From positions 682,001 to 746,000 of the forward strand of contig BTPP01000003.1 in assembly GCA_037102815.1 (NCBI GenBank): DNA of 64,000 nucleotides, given 5' to 3'. Each line of letters starts with the position of its first letter. The stretch's first letter is position 1. The position numbers and the translations under genes were made by a program. Under the pieces are notes generated by a model. It had not been told where the DNA came from. It did no database searches and saw only the letters and a list, made by a program, of their open reading frames with translations. Source of the DNA: Neurospora intermedia (lineage: Eukaryota; Ascomycota; Sordariomycetes; Sordariales; Sordariaceae). Positions 23,212-35,444 of the stretch are shown one piece after another.

Positions 23212-25086
23212 CTATTCACTTTTCGTTTTTGCTTCCTTGCCGGTCCAAGACGGGGGTAGAATCTCACTCTCGATGACAAGGCTCCCGAGACACCAAAGAT
23301 AGCACAGCGAAAACCCAGCAGCACCAACGCCAACGTTGGCAACCACCCAAAGATCTGGCTTGTCCTTCGGGGCCACAACGAACATGTCCAGCACATGCCA
23401 GAACGCCATCGTCAGGTAAAAGAAGCCATGAATGAATGCGGTGGCCCATTGACTCCAGATGCTTGAGCCGTCCTGGAAGTACGCATTCAGCGACGTCGGG
23501 GGCAGACCGAGAAGGTAAGCCCAGAGAAGAGTCAAGACGGTGTACGGGACTCGGAGGTCGACTCGTTGCAGCAACGGGTACATGGTCCAACAGCCCAAGA
23601 TATTGGCAAATCCTACCCAGGCACGAGTATCCTTGGCCAGTCCTTGTCTCCCTGCAAGCAACAAGGTCATAGGCATCAGGGGGAGAAGGACACTCTTCTC
23701 ATGAACTTGGTAACTAAATAAGAAGAAACCCCAGGCGGTTGTAGCAAAAGCAAGGGGCAAGAGACCCGGATGCTTGTTGGGTCGCAGGAACAAGATGAGG
23801 TTTGGCGGAACGATTGCTGCCAGTGTCGCAACTAACGCACCCTTCTGCAGCAGCTCAGCCGGATACTTTTTGAGCTTAATCACCACGTTCATGGCGCACC
23901 AGAAGTTCGCGACCTTGTCCTCAAAGAGACCTCGGGCAAAGGGAAATACGCGATGGATCATTTGGACGAGCTGCTCGATGACCGGGTAGTAGAAGGCCTC
24001 GGTGTTCAAGTGCTTTGCCAGATCCGCAAACAACGGGAGAGGGGGATGAGCACCGCCAGGATGGGCAGTAATCCCGCGGCTGGCCTCGGACAAAGTGCCA
24101 GCAACGATCGGGAGGAGTAGGATTGCGAAAGACACCACGGTGGCCAAAGCAATCCCAATGAATTTCGGGATATTGAATCTGGGGGTGTTGGTATGGTCGA
24201 ACACGCAGACTCCCAAGAGATATGCGAAAACCGAAAAGGCATAGTAGAGAGCCATCTGCTTGAAACCCAGCGCCATAACAAAGAAAAAACAGGCCCAGAG
24301 GTTGCGTCCGGCAAGCATGCTTGACATGCTAGCAAGCACAAAGCCCAACATAACCGTATTATACTGGAAATGGACGTGATCGATAAGGATGGTGGCCGGC
24401 TGCATCAGGATCGCCACAAGAGCAACGGAGGAGGTCCAGGCAGGAACACCGCTGAGCCTACTGAAGCGCCGCACGAAGATGACAGCGGCAGGGATATAGA
24501 TTAGATATTCGGATACCAGCACGGTGGCCCTCATGAATATCTTGAGCGTCGGATCATGGGAGCCTCTCGAGTCATGAAGCGCAAACCACGCCGGGTCGAT
24601 TAGGGACCCAATCTTGCCACAAATCCAGCTGTGATATGCAGTAAGAGGAGGATAGTCGAGACCCCACCACTCAAGATCGTGAAAGTACCATTGCGAAATG
24701 GGGAGATGTGTTGTGATTTCCATCCAATGGCGCTGGGCCTCGTAGTCGCCAAACAGAGGTGGTTTTTCAAAGCCTGTGTTTTCGGAATATATTAGCTTCT
24801 AGTAGTACACCTGATCACGGTCGCGCCAGACGGGGCTGGTTGATCACGTACCAGAATAGCCCCAAAGACCTGCAGCCCAGCGGAACAGGCCAACTACCAT
24901 GAGTATTAACGGTAACAACTCCCATTGCGATACAGAACTCCTGGCAGGCCAGAGGAAGGCGGCCAGGGGAAAGGAAGGGATGCGGACGAGAGCTTCGCGC
25001 TCCATAATGACAGGAAGGTTGCTTGGGCCATTGCCGCCAGCCCGCTTCGCTTTCCGTCTGGGCTTATGAGGAGAGGGCCCGGCCAT
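23212..25086 (-). CDS. alg6: Dolichyl-P-Glc:Man9GlcNAc2 glucosyltransferase Alg6
   Basis: Two exons, 25086-24852 and 24773-23212, intron 78 bases (GTACGT donor). Product 598 residues. After a basic N terminus and a first membrane helix comes the first lumenal loop with GDYEAQRHWMEIT; Asp88 in this motif corresponds to the proposed catalytic Asp of the GT57 family. WWGLDYPPLTAYH follows at 114-126. About a dozen hydrophobic helices fill the rest. The WWGLDYPPL and HLPISQWY motifs fit Alg6 better than its paralogue Alg8. The enzyme adds the first glucose to the lipid-linked oligosaccharide on the lumenal side of the ER, before transfer of the glycan to Asn. It is divergent from palC, sharing a 514-base upstream region. 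Confidence 0.92.
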
Positions 25087-25600
25087 GGTTACCGGAATCG
25101 AGACCGAACAGAACTGTGTCGAAAGGAGGGCGGCATTGAAGGTGTCCGTAAGGAGATGATGCTTGGGGAAATTGTGGGCGCTGGATTCGCAAATGCCATC
25201 CAACGTTTCAAGCAATCTGGCGTCGCGGCGGCCGACAAGGTTCTTGGGTGGGGCCGATATGGGGAAACCTAGGTAGTACACGGGCTGTGTAGTCTAAAAG
25301 CTCACAACTGGGAGCTACCTTTCTCGGGCTGTCAGCAGCTGGCTTCTAGGATAGGTAGTCAAGCGGCGGGGGATGTCGGTTAGAGCCCCTCGTCAATCAG
25401 CGGGCTGAGGTGACAAGTGACGCAGCTGGCTTTCTCAACGGGTCCCATCCGATATTGAGAACCTTCCTGGCCAGCCAACGAGCGGGACTGGAGGGGTTCC
25501 GTCACAACCACACGTACACATGGGAAGTTTGGAACACGGCAATGAATTGAGAAGTCTGACCATTTCCTGATAGAACAATCCAATTGTGACTACAGTCGCC
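25087..25600. promoter_or_regulatory. Shared divergent promoter region alg6-palC
   Basis: 514 bases between the two ATG codons. An ACCTAGGT palindrome is at 25267-25274. No TATA box is evident for either gene. Confidence 0.5.
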
Positions 25601-27155
25601 ATGCCTTACCCATTCGTGTTGCCTACGACCTCGTCATTTTCCTTTACGTCCTGTTTCAGCTGCGAGTCTCATCCCTCGCTGCCCCTCAATGCTAGCACCC
25701 GCCGCGGCGTTGTTCGCGAAGACCTCAAGGCCTTCAAGCGCACTCCCCGCGAACACCAAGTCGCAAAGCTCCCGACGGTCGTCTCCAGCCTCATAGCCTA
25801 CCTACCCTACCTCTTCGCCGTCGATGCCGGCCTCAGCCAACAAGCGATCAACGGCGAGGAGATCGCCGTGATCCTCAAGACCGCGCCCGTAATTGAATGG
25901 CGGCCCACCTTATCTGACAACGCCGCCGTCGCCGTCCCCGGCAAAGACCCTGCCCGCGTCAAAGTGCACTCGCTCGAATACGAAGTCTTCTTTGTGCTCT
26001 CCTGCCTCGCCAACGCGCACACACTGCAGGCCCGCACCGCGCTGCATCCGCTCTACGTGCTCTCCACGGCGCCCGTCGGCACCCAGCAGCGCCAAGTGGC
26101 CGTCAGCGCCGCGACCAAGAACCTGCTCGATGCAGCCTCCATCTACGACTACCTCGCGCTCCGGGCCGAAGGGCTCAGTAGCGGCTACGGGATGGCTCCG
26201 CCCTGTGCCGACATCTCGCCCGCGGCGTTACGAGCGCAGTGCTCGCTCGCCATGGCTGAGGCCACCCTCCTGGCTGTGCTCAAGGACGATCCGTACCCGG
26301 CTGTTGTGGCGCAAGATCGTAACAAGAATGATACCGAGTGGATGTACAAGGCGCCAGATATCCCCAAGGTCAGGGCCCATCTGTTTGCAAGGCTGTGTCT
26401 GGCGGCTAGCGAACACGCTGCGCAGGCGTACTCGCTGTGTGCGGGGCTGGCGCGAGCGGAGAGCGGAGCCAAGGTAACCGAGAGCTTTCTGAAGTATCTT
26501 GATAACTTGCGGCGCACAAGTAGAGCGAAGGCGTGTCGGTTCTTTGGCATTGATTCGGAGCTGGGTGGGCAAACTGGGACGGCGATTGCTTGGTTGAATG
26601 CGGGACTTCAGGAGCTAGGAGTTGAGAGGAACCCCTCGGAAGGTGGCAGTAAGAAGAGCGGAGGTTTTGGCAGGTTGAAAGAAAAGTGGACAGAGAAGAG
26701 GGAGGACAAAAAAGTGGAAAGAGGGCTAGACTGGGGAGCAGATGCTGGACGACTCGAGGAGACAAGAGTATATGAAATGCTGTGGGAGAAATGGTCAAAG
26801 CAAAATGACACGGTGAGATTACATTTCAGGCTATTCCTCAAATGTCCCACGTTTGACTTGTCGTATGGACTAACAATGTGGCCTCTTGTCGCAGATAATG
26901 ACCCAGGTCGTCCCTCCATCGGGGCCATTACTCCAACAGATGCCCATGGGTAGAGAGATTCACACTCTCAAGCCCTTTCAGCCGCCACAACTAGATCCTC
27001 CAACACTGGAGGCTATGCGCGCACCGCCAGAGAGGTCAGACGATGCTGCTCTTTATCCTAGCTCGGACGAGGACGATACGATGATAGGCGCCACAATAGG
27101 GGCATTCCCAGGTACGCAGGGGCATTATAGGACAGGCACCCCCAACTACTTTTAA
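25601..27155 (+). CDS. palC: pH-response regulator PalC (BRO1 domain)
   Basis: Two exons, 25601-26812 and 26895-27155; intron 82 bases, phase 0. Product 490 residues. I use the ATG of [11 protein letters not shown] because the upstream open frame has only a GTG and fungal PalC proteins begin this way. A BRO1-type helical domain fills most of the protein: [17 protein letters not shown] near 70-85 and the [17 protein letters not shown] segment near 130. The C terminus carries the conserved [10 protein letters not shown] and HTLKPFQPP motifs followed by an acidic stretch. PalC binds the ESCRT-III protein Snf7/Vps32 at cortical sites and helps pass the ambient alkaline pH signal to the PalA/PalB machinery that processes PacC. 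From about base 26480 the coding strand becomes G-rich. Confidence 0.93.
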
Positions 27156-27600
27156 TGCAGCATTTTCATCTAGCGATGGCTTTCATGAGGAGGAATAAGT
27201 CTGGCGAACACTTGTTTTGGTCCACAGGAATGCAAATACAATGATACCTACTTGATGCGCAAGCTGAGCGTCGCATTTAAAGACGCAATCTGAAGACACC
27301 ATGCCAGAACAATATAATCTCAGCTACTTAATTACTACATGTAGTTTCTATGACTACATGTGAATTCATCCAGCGCTGTCGAGGCATGGAGAATATGTAC
27401 ATCGGTAGCTAATGCTGAGATGTGGACATGCAAGCATACCGTATACCCATGTTCTCGCCCGCCTGTACACTCAGGGACCTACTTATGTCCCAAGTTGATA
27501 TGCCAACCAAGACGCCCAATGTTTTACTTTCCTGATGACCAAATGCGCCTAATTAAACATGCTCAGAACCCAAACTCTAAAAGCAAGAAGTTCTCATTAA
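27156..27600. other. Intergenic between convergent palC and leo1
   Basis: 445 bases of 3' flanking sequence. No supported feature; a direct repeat of ACTACATGT occurs near 27340-27360. Confidence 0.5.
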
Positions 27601-28880
27601 CTACTCGTCGTCATCGTCAACGATGGCCCGTCTGCGGCGATGCGAGGTGGTGCCGGCACCGTCCTCATCATCTGCCTCCGCCGTCCTCTGACGCTTACGG
27701 CGGGGAGCCTCCTCCTCCTCGTCATCGTCATCAAGAAGCTCCTCTTCCTCCTCATCATCCACTACTTCCTCGCTTTCCTCGTCACTGTCGACAAGGAAGC
27801 CGTCATCCAGGTCGTATTTGTCGGTGTTGCGCACGCCGCCGGGAAGCTCGTCATCTGAATCATATTCGGGCCGACGGTTCTTCTTCTTACCGCCACCAGG
27901 CACACCACGCTTCCGGCCGCGTCTTCCGCCTTCCAGATCACCGATTGAGAGTGCACCGCCCTTGAATCGTCCTCCAGCGCCATCCACGCGGGCGGCAGCG
28001 GTCTCGCGACGACGTTGCGCCTTGGCACGTTCCCTCTCAGCCATCTCTGCCTGCTTCTTCTGCAGCTCTGGGTCCTCCTTGGCGAGAATAATCATGTCGG
28101 GGCCGCGTTCCTTCTTCGCGGTCGCTAGCTCCGCCTTGAGACGTTCAAGAGCGTGATCCTGGATGTTCTTGTTCGGCCTCAGCATGTACTGTTCCGTAAA
28201 ATGTCCGATGATTACAAGCGAGTTCGTTGTCAGGTGGGCCGCAGCGGCATAATAGTGCGCGTCTTGGACTTCCTGGTAGGGCTTGTTGGGCGGAGGCGCC
28301 AGGGGCTTGGCTTGAATCTCGTAATGCTCGTCGCCAATCGCCATCGTAACGGATCCATCACTCCAGCGGTAAATGTTGGTATTGCTCTGCATCTTGCCGG
28401 TCTTCGGGTCACGGCGGCGCATGACAGAAGGGATTGGTGTTTCGGCCCGCGCGTTTCGGAGATCCCATTTGCTCGGCTCCCAAGTGTCGGCGTTGTACTC
28501 GAGCGGGTTCAGTTTGATGAAGTCGGGGACTTTGAAGGAGTAAAGCTGCGATCCCGTTAGCAACTCTGTTGTCACACATGTGATCTCAAAGTGGCTGCAC
28601 ATACACTGCCGTCTTCGGACTTTGGGATACGATGGCGGTAAAGCGGTGTGTCTGCAACGGTCTTGCTGCGAAATTCCGGTTCCTCATCCTCCATGCCGTC
28701 AGCTTCGTCATGATGTCTGTCGGCGACCTCATCTTCTCTGTCCGAGTTCAAGTCACGGTCACTGAGCTTGTCCTCGCCAATCTCCGATAGCGGCTGGTCG
28801 TCGTTAACGTCTTCGTCTCCAAACAAATCGTCGCCAGCATCGTCTGGGACGTTGTCGATATGATCCTCTGAATCGGACAT
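27601..28880 (-). CDS. leo1: Paf1 complex subunit Leo1
   Basis: Two exons, 28880-28605 and 28545-27601, intron 59 bases. Product 406 residues. The N-terminal 85 residues are Asp/Glu-rich. The Leo1 domain follows (about 86-240), with the junction-spanning YSFKVPDFIKLNP, then NTNIYRWSDGSVTMAIGDEHYE and the LTTNSLVIIGHFTEQYMLRP block. The C terminus is basic then very acidic with Arg/Lys clusters such as RRKRQR. Leo1 pairs with Paf1 and helps hold the Paf1 complex on elongating RNA polymerase II, supporting H2B ubiquitination and H3K4/K36 methylation. Domain order and length fit fungal Leo1. It is convergent with palC and divergent from the MOB2-like gene. Confidence 0.95.
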
Positions 28881-29907
28881 TCTGAGTGACGGTTGGATTG
28901 ATGCTGCGTAAGAATTGGTCGATTTGGTTGTGTGATGGGTGCGCTTCGAGCTCGAGGAATATTCTTATGCGCCGGCGGTGATGCGCAAGAAAGGTTGATG
29001 TTCAAATGCTGATTGGTTTCGGTTGAAGTTGGATGGTAGTTGATAGTTTTACGCGATGCGGCTTACAAGTTCGGGGAAGCTTGAAGGTCGCGTCGACGGG
29101 AGTCCACAGTCGCACACCTCCTTCCTGCTAGCGGGTTGCAGTGAGTGGTCCAATGGCCTACAGCGAGTCCCGCAAGGGAAGTGGAAGTGAATGCAGCGAG
29201 CAGGACCTGACTCGGACCAGCGTCCAGTCAATACCCCAAGTGTGGCTTAAGCGTCACTGATGAGTGGGCCGAGCTGAGGCTACGATAACGATAAGGCGGG
29301 GTGAGGCCGCGAACCTTGAAGGTCTCCTGTGGCGCCAGAAATAGCGGGGATCAATCCCATGGAGATTGCTCTCTCCCAATCATATACCGTAGCATTGATC
29401 CAATCCTCCTTCATGAATCCAGCGGATGCCCCTAGCAACCTGACAGGATACCCCTTCGACCCCTCTAGACCCTCACACCATGGAGCCTCCTATTTGTGGC
29501 GGCTTGCTCCGTCCTGTTGCATTTGCGAGATGGAGTTGATGGTTGACGTGTGAGAAGGGGCAAGCCTAGCAGGCATTCAGAAACAAGTTGGGAGCAGCGA
29601 GTCTCTCCGAAAACTCCAATGGACGTTACTACCACTCAGGAGGACGTTCCCAACCTACTAAGCTGTTCACCTTAAGGTCCCCTCTCGGAGCGGCTGCCCA
29701 GTCAGACGGTCCCTTAGCACCTATCATCGTGGATGGCGGTGGGGTGCGGTCCTCCTTAGAAGCAGTCTCCTGGCCGCCCTAGCTCTCCCTAGTCCCGTCC
29801 CCTAGTAAGACTCTAGTCTAGGTGCCCTGTCACGCCTGTCTCCTGCTCGCCTCTTCCCGTCCCTTAATTGCTGATGCCGTACATCTCCTCGTCCGCTATT
29901 TGAGACC
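28881..29907. other. Divergent intergenic, leo1 and MOB2-like gene
   Basis: About 1 kb with no coding support. C/T-rich blocks and a CTCTAGTCTAGGTG sequence (near 29811-29824, also seen near 54967) lie upstream of the MOB2-like gene. Confidence 0.5.
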
Positions 29908-31712
29908 ATGTCCAACCTCTTTTCTGGAATGTGAGTGGTTTCGATATCTTCATCTTTGTTCCCAAATCTACCTGGAGCCCTGCATCTCCGGAGCTGCCTA
30001 CCACGCCGTCTCTACATCTTCAAGCATCTCTGTACGTATACTGCCTAGAGGTACGAACCCCTCTGCTTCTCTACCTTATCCCCCCCCATCCATTTCCCAT
30101 GTCAGGTCCTCCTGGTTAGGATCGTCTTGCTCCTTGCTCATCAACACCCGCAAGTGCTTTGTGCTGAAGGTCGAAGTGAGCTTCTCTATATGAGACTATC
30201 ACATCACTTACAATGTATATGGGCAACGTTACCCCTTTTATGCCAAGCCCGTCACGGCCCAACACAACTTTCAAGTTCTCTGAACAAATAACCAACAACC
30301 ATTGAGCGGGTGACTTTATCACTATATGGTGAATTTGAAGAGGAGGTCATACAACGGTTGAGCCTTCACTCTCCCTTCCACGATACGAATCTTTACCATA
30401 TTAACCACATATCATGCTATCCCGCAAATTGGAGGTGGGATACTCAGCTTAGCTGACAGATATGTCTGCGGCTATGAGAATAATCCGCCTTGTATCACTG
30501 ACGGCGGATTGTCGACTCATTATTCACAAATGCACGCTTCTACCAAGCAACGGAATTGGGAACTAACAGTATCATTCTAGAAACGCTCGGTTTAGAGGAC
30601 ACAAAAGCCCAACCAGTCCGACTCAGCAAAACCCTCAGAACTCTTTGCCTTCCATACACTCACTCGAGACATCTCCTGGTTATACATCTCCAACTCTTTC
30701 AGTGAAACTTCCACCCATCCAGAACTCGCTTTCTCTCGCTGAAACTATCGGCATGGATCCCAATAATGGTTCGATCCCCTCGGCGGAGGAGGTTCTTGCT
30801 TCATATCATCTACCCCAAGTGAAGCCGCAATGGTTAAACTGCAATTATGGCAAACATATCGTCAAGGGCAATTTCCTTACCCTTAGTGCTAAGCCTAAGA
30901 CCGTGGAAATGGGAGAGTGGATAGCACATCAAGGTACGTACGGTTGTCGAACATCATCGGGAAATTCGTAGCTCTGCTAACTTCGTGTTATAGTCGTGGA
31001 CCACTGGCGGATGCTCATTACCTTCATCAAACTCGTCCATGACCGGGAAGAGGATGGCAGCTCGATCTGCAACTCTCGAAAATGTCCCAAGATGTCTGCG
31101 GGAGCGTAAGTTTTCTAGCAACTCAGCTGCATCCCAGTCCTCCAATGACTCCTTTGTAAACTGACCATCCAACGCAGCTCCCACTCCTTCACCTGGCTGA
31201 ACTCGCGGCTTCAGCCCGTGGAAATCCCAGCATACGAATACCTCAGCCTCGTTCAGCGCTACATCAGCGGCAAGATTGACGACAGCAACCTGTTCCCCAC
31301 CGATCCTGCGGGCGTCTCCTTCGCTGACAACCCGGCCTTCTGCACCCCCTTGCCCGAGTCGGGCCCGGACTGGATCGGCAAGCGAAGCGGCTTCCCGCAG
31401 AACTTCATGGAGACGTGTCAGACCATCTTCCGGCAAATGTTCCGCGTCTACGCGCACCTGTACTGGTCACACTTTGACGACATGTTCTGCCTCAACCTGG
31501 AAAAATCCATGAACAGCTGCTTCAGCCATTTCATCTTGACGGCCACCACGCTCGGCCTGTTGAAGAAGACAGATCTGGAGCCGATGCAGCCGCTTATCGA
31601 TCTTTGGGCTGCTTTGGGCACTTTCCCCCAGGGCTGCAAGGCATATGAAATCGCCAATATCTCGGTTGGACATCTTCTTATCCAGAAGGCAGGCGGTCCA
31701 CCCTCGAGCTAG
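29908..31712 (+). CDS. MOB family kinase activator, MOB2-like
   Basis: Proposed exons: 29908-29930, 30581-30933, 30994-31105 and 31178-31712. Product 340 residues. The first exon codes only for MSNLFSG plus two bases; it joins across a 650-base intron (GTGAGT donor, CTAACAG branch, TTCTAG acceptor) to INARFRGHKSP, restoring a basic MOB N terminus with an open frame right to the acceptor. Without it the next ATG is at 30753. The Mob/phocein fold occupies about 110-330. Zinc ligands are visible as Cys151-x4-Cys156 and His256-x4-His261. MOB2 proteins bind and activate NDR-type kinases (Cbk1/Cot-1) in polarised growth and septation. Assignment to MOB2 rather than MOB1/3 rests on general resemblance. 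An Ala/Pro-free Gly-Pro-Asp-Trp insert (about 210-225) precedes the FPQNF motif. Confidence 0.82.
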
Positions 31713-32064
31713 TTGTGACTAGCTGGTTTTGCCGGCCTGGTTGTCTGCTTCGAGAAAGACTGCTACTCGGCTATTATACATGTCCAAAAATTCGGTATAC
31801 ATAGGTGTGGATGAGATGTCATATGGCTCGTAATTATAAATAGCGAATAGCGAAGATACCTTGAGACTACTGGATCTGAGTCACGAAGAAAGGAGGGTGG
31901 ATTTTGATGCCTGGTATCAAACTTCAACCATGCACAACATATGAGTTTCTATCCTTTATTTTACACTTCCATAAGATCGCGCATAAAACATTATCAAAGC
32001 ACTTTGTTTGAGGAGGCTAGCATGATAGCCACCACTCATGTTTCATTACATTGCACCACACTCC
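31713..32064. other. Intergenic between convergent genes
   Basis: 352 bases of 3' flank; nothing recognised. Confidence 0.5.
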
Positions 32065-32961
32065 TTAGGAGGCAGTCACCTCGCTAATCTTGTACTCGAC
32101 AACAATCGGCTTACCAGGCTCAATGATGAACCTGCCAGATCCAACGAAGACCTTGTTTTGCAGAGGATAGAGCTTCTCATTGCCGGTCTCGAAAACGTGG
32201 TGGGTGACTATAAGCCATTTCATCTCTCGTCAGCAAACCAAGAAGCTCCAGCATTCTCTCTCGAAGCGAGTGACAAATCAAACCATTTCTCCAGCCCTTC
32301 ACCGAAACCATCCAACATCCACATCGTAGTTCAGCCCCAAAACAAATACATCGCAAGAAAAAAAAAAAAAGGTCACACTCACAAGCATCACCAAACCCCG
32401 TCGTCGCCATGTCCGGCTCGCCACGGAACACCTTGCCCGCGGCACCCGCTAGCGAGACAGTGCCTGTGTAATTGAACCGGAACAGCGCACCCGTCGTCTT
32501 GTCCTTGCCGACGCTGTGGATTTCCAGCCGCACGTTCTCGCCGTTCGGGTCCATCCGCACGTAGTCGGCGCCGTGCACGAACTCGGCGTCCAGTTGGATC
32601 GGGTACGAGGCTTCCGACTTGACAGACCCGCTGTTGGGCACAAAGGGAACGAAGAGCATAGTGCCGCCGCGAGCAGTGGTGCCGATGTTGGCGGGGGGTT
32701 CAATCACGATCTGGAAGTAAGAGATGGAAGTGGTTAGGTATGTACTATCGAACTGGAACAGTGTAATCGGCCAAGGAGTGGCAGATATCCTCTAGGGAGC
32801 ATGATGCTATTCTTGTTCTGAGGTTGAGCGATGTCGATAGGTATCCTGAACAGTACAGCCCGAAGAATACCCATTGAATCATCTACAACAACGCAACTAG
32901 AAGAGAAGGGGTGTAAACATACCTGAGCCGTGAAGGCCGGGATAAGCTTCGGGAAGGACAT
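32065..32961 (-). CDS. DUF3237 family protein
   Basis: Three exons: 32961-32923, 32710-32383 and 32207-32065; introns 212 and 175 bases, long for this window. Product 169 residues, near the family length of about 150. The start MSFPKLIPAFTAQ is followed by a small beta-barrel-like domain with IEPPANIGTTARGG, DYVRMDPNGENVRL and a C-terminal GSGRFIIEPGKPIVVEY strand pair, the typical ends of the DUF3237/UPF0311 domain. No signal peptide or membrane segment is present, so the protein is probably cytosolic. Bacterial and fungal relatives have no settled role; some have been proposed as small lyases or isomerases. The gene stands alone. Confidence 0.85.
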
Positions 32962-35444
32962 TATGACGGGTCTGAACACTTGGTAACGAAGACAGACTGA
33001 TTCAAGTATTGAATCTTCTAAAACATTCCTTCTTCTAGTTCGAAGGAGGGAAGCCGAAGGTACTATAATACCATCCAGAGCTATACAATATCTAGTCTTG
33101 ACCTTATGAAACCTCTACCTACCCCACGCCGATTCCTCCTCTTCTCCGCAGGTAGCTGAAGGAGGGGTTACCCGTGCCTCGCATCCACTTTGTCAGGGGA
33201 GCGGGGATATGGCACAAGTCTGTCATACTAAAAGAGGCAAGATGAGCATACTTATATCGACCCTACCGGTGATGAACGTATTCGCATTAGGCTTTGGTAT
33301 GACTTAAAGAACATCACCCCATTTCCATCTACATGTAGGTCCTGCTGAGGGTAGATAGTCGGGATGGCCCTTCATGTTAACGATATATTTGTTTCTTGTA
33401 GGAATCTCTAGCTGGGGTGGTCAAGCAAGGCGAAAGCAATCAATCAATGTCATACATAGCTGGTAAGCTAAATGTTAGTCGGTGCTGGAGCCTTGATATG
33501 TTACCGCAATTGAGGTGTTTGACTTTCAAGATCCAACCTCGCATCCGAGCTACACAATATACACTAGATCGATGCCCGATTCCGCGGTGTACACAGTAAC
33601 ACTTGATAGACTCTAAGCCTTGTGGTGTCTTCATCCGACCGCGCAACCGAAAACAAGTCGAGTTCGTAGGGAAGACATTCTATTCGCGGGCGTAGGAATC
33701 GGTGCGTGAACTACACTACAGCATATGATGTCATTGAATTTGTATTTCACTCCGATTCCGATGTTGTACTTTCGGCGGTCAAGCACAGGCTTTTCGACTC
33801 CATTAAGTCAAGACGATGGCGGCAACGGTAATGGCGCGAAATGTGTTGCTTATGACCATAAATCCAAACATACGGATAGTATACATAGTTGTGTTGACTG
33901 AGATCCATGGATTCTTGGCGGAATATTATGTTCGTTGTTTGAACTCCACGGATTGTCGGTGTGACAGCTTCTTAACGGTACCGAGCTGTACCTATACATA
34001 CTGTGGTCGATACCTCGGCAATGGATTCTCAAGGGTCGTAAATCCACAAGGTTGTGGTAACATGGAGGCGCATCCGCACTCACACCCACCTATAGATAGA
34101 GGTAGCCTTAATTCCACTAGTAGAGTACTTGTTAGTGTACATCGAACAAGCCGGTAACTCAGCGTGAAGAGATGGGCTCTAAGTCAGTCACAGGCGCCCC
34201 GTCCGTGAGGACACAATTGAAAAACCATGGACCGCAAAGAACCCAATGCCATGATCAAGCTTTTTCGAGGGTTCTTCACCCTCCTCAGCGGAGAAGTTGT
34301 GTGTCTGTGGGGTCACCACCCGGCAGTGTACAGCCGTACGCTAGCGGTTGACCTACCCGACATGACCAACAGCGAATTACCTTGTGAAAAGCTTAGAGGT
34401 GCATTTTACTGCGTTTCTCGTTCCACATATACTTGACCATCGTTACCTGGGCTACTATCTTGGGAATTGGATGTTGTGGCTACACAGCGCTGACCAGCAG
34501 TGATACAGTGGATCCCTGCTTGGGTTGACATCACCGGGCCGGATTGGAAGTTGTACACTAGTTTTTTTTTTTGCTGTCACGGTCAGTCGAAAGTGGAAGG
34601 AAGACACCAGGATAGAAGCCCGGCCATACTAAGCTCCCGAAAATTGACTGTTTCAATTCCGTCGAAGCCCGATGTTTCAAGAACTTTCGTCCTCGTCTGC
34701 TGTCGTATCTGTTTCTCACGCAGAGCCGCGTCCACACATCTGCCCTGCTGTTGCTGATACAGGCAAGGTGGGTACTTCCTAGAGGTACTCTATTACATAA
34801 TTTCATTCATACAACATTCAAAGCAGCACTGGTACGTTGTGCAAGAGGTCTCGACGTCGACATCAACGTGTGATTGTATAAGGCTTCTTTGATCATCACA
34901 CCAAGTCGCACTGCCTTCGATAAGACACTGGTTACCCTGATTCAAGAGGTGCCACAGCCATCTTTTTATTTTTTTTCCCTCTTCTTTTAGGTTGTTTGAC
35001 GTGGATCTACCAGTAAATATCTGTTGCTCCGGCTGCCATACATTCCATTCCAAGCTAGGCCGTCTGCCTACTGCATCGCAACTGAGTTGCCATAGCGCCC
35101 GCGCTCGCCTGCCTGCTGGCTCTTGCTCTCTCACGTCATCTCTTTCGTCCCAAGGTCACCACACATTTTCCGCCGGGCACAAACTGGCATTTTTTCAAAC
35201 CCATTACCACAGTTTTTACCTGAATGTTATTTCAGCTTGCGCGGAGCTAAAATCGCCTGTCCCACTAATTGATTAGGAACGTGGTTGTCCGTCTTGTTAG
35301 CTTCCCAGGACAGAGGGGACCCAATCATTCAGTCCAACCAACAATCATCCACCAGCCACCCACCTAGTCATCTACAGGTTCATCGAAGACGAAATCCAGG
35401 ACGTACAACTCCACCTACCAAGTCGCGAATCGCTGACCAATGTC
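32962..35444. other. Intergenic, upstream of DUF3237 and Mg transporter genes
   Basis: About 2.5 kb between divergent genes. A CCTAGAGGTAC motif occurs at 34778-34788. The last 200 bases are the probable leader of the transporter gene (C/A-rich, no upstream ATG close to the start in a long frame). Short frames such as 34227-34436 show no domain. Confidence 0.5.
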
